Shown: piece by piece, positions 8,601-12,408 of the stretch
Layout of the letters: every line of letters begins with the position of its first letter
Numbering within the stretch: position 1 is the first letter of the stretch
Source: a bacterium
GTDB taxonomy: Bacteria > Bacillota > Clostridia > Oscillospirales > Acutalibacteraceae
Length of the DNA stretch: 12,408 bases
Assembly (NCBI GenBank): GCA_020625635.1
Contig: JAHLBL010000030.1
Coordinates: forward strand, 1-12,408
Direction of reading: 5' to 3'
The notes under the pieces: model-generated
The model's input: the letters and a program-made list of their open reading frames with translations, nothing else
Told to the model about the DNA's origin: nothing
Database searches by the model: none
Program-made: the position numbers and the translations under genes

Positions 8601-10832
8601 CGTAGAGCTGTTGTGGCTTATCTGCTTGCCGTCCACGAAAAAGTCGTGTGAAGGATCGAAGGTTGCTCCGTTAAGCAGGGTTTTTGAGTTATTGGCGAGG
8701 TATTCCGACACGCCGTTCATAACGATTGTGCCGTTGAGATACGAGGAACCGCTGCCGAGGTGTGCGTTGTTGCGGGTTTCACCGACATAAACGGCTTCGA
8801 CGTTGGCAAGCGCGTTCGGATTGGATTTTTTTGGAATATTAATCGTAGAACGCGCGATCTCTTTGTTGCAGACCTCACAGAAGGTCACAAGGTCATAGCT
8901 GCCGTCCTTATCCGCCGTGGCAGGTTTGACATTTGTTTTAATCGTTTTGCGGGTATGGTTGTCGTGCCATTCAAATCCGCAGTATGTACACTTGTAGGTG
9001 TGCTTGAACTCGTCGGTGTTCTTCTGATCGAGAACGTAATCACACGGTGTCTTCGGGATATAGACGTCCGAACAGCTCGGGCACTTCACCGCGTGAAAGC
9101 CCGCGGGCAGATTATCGCCAGCGACATAGTCGTGTCCGCAGTCGACAACAGTCTTGCCACCGCCGCATTTAGAACAGAATTGCAGGTGCTTGCCCGACTG
9201 ACCCGGAAGCTCGCACCAGCCGTCGGTGTCACACTTCTCGGTATGCTCGTAGCCGCAGATTTCGCACTTTGACTTATGCTTATGCGACGAGGACGTTCCC
9301 GTAAATTTATAGCTGCAACAGCCGCTGTCGGGATCGTGTATCTCCTGGTTCGCGTCTACCCAGTAGTTGTCCTGATAGCTGAGATAGGTATGCGGACTCG
9401 GGTCTTTGCTGCCCTCAGAGCGCTGGCGATAGGTCATGGTAAAGCCGCAATCCTTACAGGTGCGCTTACAGACGTCCGCGTCGGAATGAGGACTTTCACT
9501 CCATCTGTGAGCGACAAGTTTCTTTCCCTTGCACACCGAGCAAACCTGATAGTGACCGCTCTTGAAATAGTCCTCCATATACAGCCACGGGATATAGTCG
9601 TTTCCAAGCTCCTCTGCAGTGCTCGTGTGGTTTTTCAGATACGCCTGACGCACATTTTCGAAGGTTTCGGTCTTATAACTGCAGTTTTCGGTACTCAGCG
9701 CCTCATTGCAGGAGTCGCAGCGCTTCTCGTGCTTGTCGCCTAAGTACAGGTAGTGGAAATTATCAACCCTGGTTTCGCCGCCAGGTCCGTATACAGTATA
9801 ATAAGCGGGATGCTCGCAAGGCTTTTTATCTCCGCCGTGACCGGGCTTTGGCTGCTCGTCGGGGCATCCGTTATAATCCAGAATCTTCTGTAGTGAGTCT
9901 AAATGTTCCTTTATATTTATCCATTTGCCCTTATCGTTTTTTTCGCTTGTAGACTTAATGCTCTTAACCCAACCGCAGGTCTCGCAGACCGTAGTTTTTG
10001 AATAGTGCCAGCCATCGTCGACAACATATGTATAGAAATCATGTCCCGCCTTATCGTATGTAGCGTGACAGCCGTGACATTCCGTCCAATGCTGTGAAGC
10101 GTTGCGCACCGAATACCAGTTGTGCTTTTCGTAGTCATCTTTCCCCGCCTTGTGAGAATGGAAGCCCAGACTAAGCACATAGAACGTGGTATATTTCTTT
10201 TTCTCCGCGTCGGAAAGATATTTGTACTGCTTATATGCGCCGTTATTCGCGAATACATAGTATTGGTCAAGATTGTTATAATCCACTTTGCCCGACGCGA
10301 CCTTCTTAAAGCCGTTCTGATAAACCTCACCCGGAGCGTAGTCGCAATAGGCGCAGGAAGTTACATGATAGTCGCCGTTGACGTACTTGGTATAATAAAG
10401 ATGATTATTAATACTGCCATTGGTGTCGAATTCTTTGATGTGATTGCAATGGGGATCGCTGCAGATTAATACATTGGGGTGTTTAGCGCCGTTAATCTCA
10501 ACAATCTGCTTGCTGTAATAATGGTCGTTGTAGTAGGTGTAGCCGCACTTTTTGCATATCTGCTGGTGCATGCCGCCGCCCGACATATCGGTGTCGACGT
10601 CAAGATAGACGAAGTTCCATTCGTCATTCTTAGTGACGTCGTGATCCTCAGCCTTGATTCGCGCTCCGCAATCGTTACATATCTGCACATGGCTTGATGT
10701 GTTGCCATAATACTCCCAGTGCTTGCTGCCCGTGTGCTTACAGCGCAGCGCGCTTGTTGCGATCGGCATTAATCCGATAATTATAACAAACGCCAAGAAT
10801 ATGCTAAGCACTCTGAAAACTTGCTTTTTCAT
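2601..10832 (-). CDS. Giant secreted multidomain protein: CxxC array, InlB-type repeats, bacterial Ig-like repeats
   Basis: This 2743-residue protein starts at ATG 10830-10832 behind GGAGG (10839-10843); a longer in-frame start at 10862 has no ribosome site. Residues 1-27 are a signal peptide ending ATSA. Residues 31-667 hold 13 CxxC ribbons, many in the form H-x3-C-x2-C. A linker or beta domain (668-937) includes an acidic run at 762-771. Eight InlB-type (Listeria-Bacteroides) repeats occupy 938-1805, marked by ITFDANGG, GY.F..W and LYA.W; repeat six is split by an insert at about 1358-1600. An MBG/Ig-like domain (about 1814-1895), bacterial repeat units ending in MP..N..I.A.F (1994-2232) and a C-terminal domain (about 2582-2736) follow. 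No LPXTG, SLH or dockerin is seen, and the end is SNSNSNS. It is probably extracellular and adhesive or structural; the ligand is unknown. It is co-transcribed with a LytTR regulator upstream and two small peptides downstream. Confidence 0.93.
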   Translation of the reverse strand: MKKQVFRVLSIFLAFVIIIGLMPIATSALRCKHTGSKHWEYYGNTSSHVQICNDCGARIKAEDHDVTKNDEWNFVYLDVDTDMSGGGMHQQICKKCGYTYYNDHYYSKQIVEINGAKHPNVLICSDPHCNHIKEFDTNGSINNHLYYTKYVNGDYHVTSCAYCDYAPGEVYQNGFKKVASGKVDYNNLDQYYVFANNGAYKQYKYLSDAEKKKYTTFYVLSLGFHSHKAGKDDYEKHNWYSVRNASQHWTECHGCHATYDKAGHDFYTYVVDDGWHYSKTTVCETCGWVKSIKSTSEKNDKGKWINIKEHLDSLQKILDYNGCPDEQPKPGHGGDKKPCEHPAYYTVYGPGGETRVDNFHYLYLGDKHEKRCDSCNEALSTENCSYKTETFENVRQAYLKNHTSTAEELGNDYIPWLYMEDYFKSGHYQVCSVCKGKKLVAHRWSESPHSDADVCKRTCKDCGFTMTYRQRSEGSKDPSPHTYLSYQDNYWVDANQEIHDPDSGCCSYKFTGTSSSHKHKSKCEICGYEHTEKCDTDGWCELPGQSGKHLQFCSKCGGGKTVVDCGHDYVAGDNLPAGFHAVKCPSCSDVYIPKTPCDYVLDQKNTDEFKHTYKCTYCGFEWHDNHTRKTIKTNVKPATADKDGSYDLVTFCEVCNKEIARSTINIPKKSNPNALANVEAVYVGETRNNAHLGSGSSYLNGTIVMNGVSEYLANNSKTLLNGATFDPSHDFFVDGKQISHNSSTRIMLYANALMTVTDYTQDDDDVDEDDDKAEYTSMTANVNFTYSAHYVTTVNGVDYRDNTPVYDGDGKSIYNLPLDLSGAPITMTLPLLTGMSSNQTMYVRQTTDNGANYTTYLGDFDSDYGVSCVTFTTEDGFDGEFLFVPTEHWLEHHERQEPTDNSDGNIEYWHDKGTDKYYSDILCEHEITKAQTYINANTYTIDFAAGGGTGNAPASITGVHKQEDVTLPACTYTNPGYVFYGWSSGDWVYKAGDLYTVTGDATLTAKWHTSGDTMCHVTFHPNGENVEGTMDEQVCKPNDTIRLQKNIYTREGYTFYGWSTTPQRQVPPYAFDKNTISPSTDIDLYAIWQPTYYITFDANGGEGTMKPQAYESSPLLPGDGWYVPYAGLNSNTYTRDGYEFKYWAKNSDGSGDTYTDGGVSPMDTTNPENITLYAIWEKTRFTVNFDANCDDATGETASMKFDKGIWDVIPECGYEREGYVFEKWAENPDGTGNTVYKPGLLRTFNQDTTLYAVWKKTHKVTFDGNGADNSMSAQTVNEGESTKLSEFTLKKDGYSTSTYCWNTKPDGSGTKYYDGAYVNLNDDLTLYAQWNKTRFIITYDANGGEGESYTQTADFGEGMSSICPRCSKVNHHFLDAGIDVSYCNCCGFGVALKDEGSTDNLATRSYGSLSNYTLGTKFDNLATSYAAFDADKTEDNYTAFFDKAKEVLNGSVSKLTKNADYTAASSALIGVGNNLIYNIGETERTYDQTISAVARLFGYDDAATFAQYAQNVAAVYHANGIGASTSYRLKYIGAVYTDNGSFILPYAFKSNRSDTALLSFVIVDADGNVSVWLDSLEDMFSITAYDQTLPENSNTTLDVYGCCELYENPRALENEFTKDRYVFSKWNTKSDGSGTSYTPGSTAFTSSMGDDLTLYAIWSPDFSTITFDANGGEGEMEPQIVDNNIPTTLNKNIFTREGYIFLGWGSSPTATYGYNDEATVTYRYDTTLYARWAKAITITFDAGEGFGTMKKQVVAENTYTALNPNTFQHETKGFNYWSLTPDGARAYYDKGSVKLTEDITLYAIWKNKSDASSKITFEDMTVPYTGEVQTPEVTLADFTQYSNPTTSFLYYSGTEVSRDNLLTKAPTDVGTYTVRAIYEDSIYKGYKDATLTITKAERDLVPTASMLLLYGRDKNIALRLADGDNTAISDLTVTSEDESIVTQRESEIYKSDGLIVVPISYVGEGYTNISFTLPATKNYEAAEASLIVIAKDGYNVNIDEITGGTVTVDKAKAPEGTEVNVTASSKPGYTLEKLEVTHENSGSTYEISDGKFTMPEQNVLISASFIKNDYTITYKNVDGVTYSSELPESAHYGDKITLSAETDGTKAVKGYRYSYGDSAVTVNIAPNKNGEFVFNMPAQNITIEAVKGNEYDITVDDSVTNGSIAVSAAKATEEKYIIITPNADDGYTAGTISYTANGDTKSVTVGIDDNGNQVYSILMPDANVTISAEFIPNDVLTGAADSVNENAKSEQGKNEAQIAVDVDDAAAEALQAAVDAIDVNLNVSGSRSITDDEKSSAIEALAQAGMIVVEDNDGEVTVRTADNNDVEIRVVEKTYLEVEVKDYEQTDGNMSVTLNITPMKQTVATIEDEGTTLDSENSVPLTQAEEIDVTDMTEVTVGIPAAIAEAAGGAGKTIYVQHTHKGIVYEYPAVIQGNATDGYTATFNNPNGYSEFTLSTQSNSVASFEYKGTTYSFTSFAKAIEDALKKDVTEITMHRMPVGEDIATITKAVTLTFTVAQDCDNEKIDFDAIYTDWLETDDDVRKASTPEQLAEHKMSFVSNKNEAIYTTQDGTEIDLSDTFTRDAADTANFGIGNVFKNFEILGVQKKNNDSQRAVRFVAVLNNDVVQDAEDYGFIAVTGEDMDAARANIAGVTLNNISGKNVFSCKETSNSVSGDYGKYDADKDYKYITFAVNNIRDKGVAVMFYLKDKNGNIYYATYTNKSGTTYNNCAVDWAAITSNSNSNS
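5418..8021 (-). repeat. Tract of eight InlB-type repeats within the giant gene
   Basis: Encodes residues 938-1805. Unit boundaries are about 938-1008, 1015-1088, 1092-1176, 1180-1254, 1257-1330, 1334-1658 (interrupted), 1663-1732 and 1735-1805. Each has an opening ..I/VTFDANGGEG-like strand, a GY.F..W core and a closing TLYA.W. In other proteins these beta-grasp modules serve as stalks or ligand-binding spacers on surface proteins. The units have diverged in sequence, so this is an old array rather than a recent expansion. Confidence 0.85.
8832..10742 (-). repeat. Array of 13 H-x3-C-x2-C ribbon-like units in the giant protein
   Basis: Encodes residues 31-667. CxxC pairs begin at residues 52, 93, 160, 252, 283, 372, 431, 459, 523, 553, 584, 615 and 652, with a variant CSDPHC at 124. 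A histidine usually sits shortly before the first Cys (SHVQICNDC, QHWTECHGC, KHLQFCSKC, FHAVKCPSC) and another His often follows, giving potential Cys/His metal sites. Similar HW..C..CG repeats occur in Clostridia surface proteins. Zinc or iron binding is a reasonable inference but not shown. Confidence 0.75.
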
Positions 10833-10874
10833 AAAAATCCTCCTGAAATTTGATATATACAATTAAACCGAAAT

Positions 10875-11342
10875 TCACTTTTCGGGATTATCTTTAGTTT
10901 TATTCATCAACTCGTTAAGCTCTTTTACCTGATTTTTATAAATCAGGTACATAATCAGCCAGATTATGAAGAACGCGACAAGCTGCATACCCGCTATAAT
11001 CAGAATTTCAATTATATTGCTGACCCAGCCGAGCAGCAGTCCTATGGGAACATACGTCAGAATAATCAACGCGGCGTGAAGCGCCGTAGCCGCCGCCAGA
11101 GGCAGACGCTCAGCTTCATAGAAGGACATTCCCGCGAAGCATAACGCTCCATACAAGCCTGAGAAAAGACTTTGGTAAACCATTGCGATAACAGAGCTGC
11201 CTCCCGCCATATCGAGCAGCTGCTTTGAAGCGAAGGTTACTCCATCTGTTGCAGACGTGCCCGTTAATATCGCTATTACGTTACCGATAACTATGCCGAT
11301 TAAAAAGCCTAAGCCCGCGCGTTTAAAAATTTTCGCTAACAT
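10875..11342 (-). CDS. DUF3021 membrane protein, partner of the LytTR regulator
   Basis: A 155-residue protein with four predicted membrane helices (about 10-28, 51-73, 83-106, 111-135) and a short charged, cytoplasmic-looking tail (KNQVKELNELMNKTKDNPEK). Size, topology and the immediate LytTR neighbour are typical of DUF3021 proteins, which are usually paired with stand-alone LytTR regulators and are thought to sense or transmit a membrane signal to them. The ATG is preceded by GGAGG with 7-nt spacing and overlaps the LytTR stop by 7 nt (ATGTTAG), implying translational coupling. It is followed after 42 nt by the giant gene. The signal sensed is unknown. Confidence 0.88.
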   Translation of the reverse strand: MLAKIFKRAGLGFLIGIVIGNVIAILTGTSATDGVTFASKQLLDMAGGSSVIAMVYQSLFSGLYGALCFAGMSFYEAERLPLAAATALHAALIILTYVPIGLLLGWVSNIIEILIIAGMQLVAFFIIWLIMYLIYKNQVKELNELMNKTKDNPEK

Positions 11343-11803
11343 AAGTAACCCTCCTCTCCCGAGAGCCTTTCTCTTATCTGCGGAATGTACCGCCGTGAAG
11401 CCCAGGTTTCCATTCCGTTTTTGAATTCAATACGGAGAGTTCCGCCGATTGTGAAATCGTACTTGCTTACCATTTTTAAATTGATAATTTCAAATCGCGA
11501 TACCCTGAGAAAATCGCGGTTTAATATTTCCTCAATGCTTTGAAGCGACTGCTTGACAAAGTATACTCCGCTTGTTGCTGTAACGCTCACCTGCTTACCG
11601 TCGGCGGATAAAAATACAATATCTTTTTCCTCAACCACGCAGGAATTGCCGTTTTTATCGAGCAACATAAGCTTTTCGGGTTCGCTGTCCGTGAGGCTTT
11701 CAATAATTGCTTTTACCCGAACGTTTTCCTCAGCAGCTCTTATAATAATCTCGATATCATTAAGCGTTTTGTCCTGTTCAAACCGAACCTTCAGCTTCTT
11801 CAT
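11336..11803 (-). CDS. Stand-alone LytTR-type DNA-binding regulator
   Basis: A 155-residue transcription regulator without a receiver domain. Residues 1 to about 40 are a charged N-terminal segment (VRFEQDKTLNDIEIIIRAAE...) of the sort found in DUF3021-linked LytTR proteins. About residues 45-148 form the LytTR fold: DIVFLSADGKQVSV, FLRVSRFEIINLKMVSKY (98-115, the family's F.R.hrs..vNl..I signature, with SRFEI in place of the usual HRSYI), then GTLRIEFKNG and ASRRYIPQIRERL. LytTR proteins bind pairs of 9-bp direct repeats about 21 bp apart, and such a pair lies upstream of this operon's promoter, suggesting autoregulation. Its ATG overlaps the preceding small gene's TGA as ATGA, and it overlaps DUF3021 downstream. 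AAGGAG lies about 10 nt before the ATG. Confidence 0.92.
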   Translation of the reverse strand: MKKLKVRFEQDKTLNDIEIIIRAAEENVRVKAIIESLTDSEPEKLMLLDKNGNSCVVEEKDIVFLSADGKQVSVTATSGVYFVKQSLQSIEEILNRDFLRVSRFEIINLKMVSKYDFTIGGTLRIEFKNGMETWASRRYIPQIRERLSGEEGYLC

Positions 11804-12018
11804 ATGGCAATCTCTCCTTCCCTAATCTTTTTTGGGTGCGAACATTCATCATTCTGTTCCCGAAAATATCGGCAGTCTTTACAGGACGGCCGCACAACGG
11901 AGTACATCTCGCACCACCCCTGATGCTCCCAACCGTACTTTGTACGGCAACTTCGGCATACAAAAAGGGAGCATTTCCCGCGAATAATATTATATGATGA
12001 TAAATCACTGTTACGCAA
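11800..12018 (-). CDS. Small Cys-rich protein, first gene of the LytTR operon
   Basis: A 72-residue protein I do not recognise. Seven cysteines lie in ribbon-like spacing: KC...VCRSC (16, 21, 24), GWC (36), PSCKDC (46, 49) and ECSHP (59), so a small metal-binding domain is likely. TTG at 12016-12018 is preferred as start because a G-rich ribosome-site-like tract (GGGGGGGGAG) precedes it by 4 nt. An upstream in-frame TTG at 12073-12075 falls inside the predicted promoter and so would not be transcribed. The stop TGA overlaps the LytTR ATG (ATGA), the main evidence that this frame is translated. A competing ATG frame within the same DNA (to 12008) looks unlike a protein. Function could be redox or metal sensing for the regulator, or unrelated. 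Confidence 0.7.
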   Translation of the reverse strand: MRNSDLSSYNIIRGKCSLFVCRSCRTKYGWEHQGWCEMYSVVRPSCKDCRYFREQNDECSHPKKIREGEIAI

Positions 12019-12024
12019 AAATCT

Positions 12025-12032
12025 CCCCCCCC
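12025..12032. repeat. Run of eight C (G on the coding strand) in the 5' leader
   Basis: An eight-base homopolymer lies between the predicted promoter and the TTG start of the small Cys-rich gene and serves as, or overlaps, its ribosome site. Homopolymers of this length can slip, and are also prone to sequencing error. Confidence 0.6.
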
Positions 12033-12051
12033 TTAGCAATATTCTGTTTAG

Positions 12052-12080
12052 AACATACAATAAATAATAATCCAAGTCAA
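12052..12080 (-). promoter_or_regulatory. Sigma-A-type promoter of the LytTR/giant-protein operon
   Basis: On the minus strand, -35 TTGACT (12075-12080) and -10 TATGTT (12052-12057) are separated by exactly 17 bp. Transcription would begin near 12045, leaving a leader of about 27 nt before the TTG start. No other promoter of this quality was noticed between the genes, all of which overlap or sit within 42 nt of each other. Confidence 0.72.
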
Positions 12081-12090
12081 CAGTTTCGGA

Positions 12091-12120
12091 ATAAGCGGTA
12101 GCAAATTAGGCACAGACGGT
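12091..12120 (-). promoter_or_regulatory. Predicted LytTR binding site: paired 9-bp direct repeats
   Basis: On the minus strand, ACCGTCTGT (12112-12120) and ACCGCTTAT (12091-12099) are direct repeats whose starts are 21 bp apart, leaving a 12-bp spacer. Each matches the published LytTR consensus [TA][AC][CA]GTTN[AG][TG] at 8 of 9 positions. The proximal repeat ends 10 bp before the -35 box, suitable for activation. Match and spacing are seen directly; binding by the encoded LytTR protein is inferred. Confidence 0.6.
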
Positions 12121-12408
12121 TAATTTTTCGCTGACAAATGCAGCTAAAGGTTCAATTGTAACCAAAAACCGAACAGCCCGATTGCAGCTAAGCCCCAAGA
12201 TTTGGACGATTTCCGACTCTTGTGGCGTGTTTGAGCAGTGGTTTCGGTACAAGGAAAAAGTGGTCAACAAGCACTGCTCTATATGAGAAAGAATGACTAT
12301 TAATTCATAATGTCAACTATGGCGACCAATACGATTTCGACAATTTATGACCGCTCAAAAAATTGCCGATTTAGCAACACTAATTTTCAAAAAATCTTGA
12401 CTTTTGGG
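12121..12408. other. Right-end intergenic DNA, no supported gene
   Basis: I find no convincing gene. On the plus strand a stop-free frame runs from about 12109 to a TGA at 12282-12284, ending FEQWFRYKEKVVNKHCSI, and an opposing minus-strand frame ends at 12108; neither has a start with ribosome site. An 8-bp perfect inverted repeat, GAGCAGTG (12233-12240) with CACTGCTC (12272-12279), lies inside. It may be a remnant or a dispersed repeat. Confidence 0.45.

Noticed and set aside
10833..10862. Upstream start of the giant protein (10 extra residues)
   Set aside because: The extension would contain the GGAGG ribosome site of the internal ATG and would push the signal peptide away from the N-terminus.
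10868..10885. 6-bp hairpin CCGAAA/TTTCGG between DUF3021 and the giant gene
   Set aside because: Short AT-rich stem overlapping the DUF3021 stop with only a weak T run; not enough to call a terminator.
11778..12008. 76-codon minus-strand frame starting at an ATG
   Set aside because: It overlaps the Cys-rich gene in another frame and runs into the LytTR gene; the alternative frame has ribbon-like cysteines and an ATGA coupling to LytTR.
1..12408. CRISPR array, tRNA, rRNA or transposase gene
   Set aside because: No regularly spaced identical repeats, no cloverleaf or rRNA-like sequence, and no transposase-like reading frame was found by eye.

Overview
The window reads as a low-to-moderate GC member of the Bacillota, most likely a gut or rumen Clostridia of the Ruminococcus/Oscillospiraceae type. 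This is inferred from strong GGAGG ribosome sites, a LytTR-DUF3021 regulatory pair, a giant secreted protein with InlB-type repeats, and a Cys-rich peptide with its own radical SAM maturase. All convincing genes lie on the minus strand, so the text below runs from high to low coordinates.

Region A (about 12408-2270) is one apparent transcription unit. A TTGACT-17-TATGTT promoter (12052-12080) is preceded by two 9-bp direct repeats spaced exactly 21 bp apart, the geometry of LytTR-protein binding sites. The unit encodes a 72-aa Cys-rich small protein (TTG start), a stand-alone LytTR DNA-binding protein (ATGA overlap), a four-helix DUF3021 membrane protein (7-bp overlap) and a 2743-aa secreted protein. 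It then ends with two previously unlisted 42-aa paralogous peptides sharing a (K)DYxxPExE..I.Y..EDVL..S motif and an IN(N)KP C-terminus, followed by a terminator hairpin. The giant protein has a signal peptide, a roughly 640-residue array of H-x3-C-x2-C metal-ribbon-like units, eight InlB-type repeats (one split by a roughly 240-residue insert), Ig-like and bacterial repeat domains, and a C-terminal domain. A plausible reading is a LytTR/DUF3021-controlled, autoregulated operon that puts a large extracellular protein and two small peptides on or outside the cell.

Region B (about 2270-2005) is intergenic and holds a long imperfect inverted repeat and a second perfect hairpin. No gene is supported there.

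Region C (2004-1) is visibly more AT-rich and is a compact RiPP cluster. It has a promoter, a 64-aa precursor whose core carries eight cysteines at perfect four-residue spacing built from a 16-residue internal duplication, a leaky-terminator-like hairpin, a radical SAM/SPASM maturase, and the first 170 codons of a UvrA-like ATPase. That ATPase has the UvrA Q-loop and CPxCxGLG signatures but lacks the UvrB-binding segment, as do the UvrA2/DrrC-type paralogues known from antibiotic self-resistance. The cluster therefore suggests a thioether-bridged Cys-rich peptide with a possible DNA-related immunity or export partner. This is inference, and the ATPase runs off the window.
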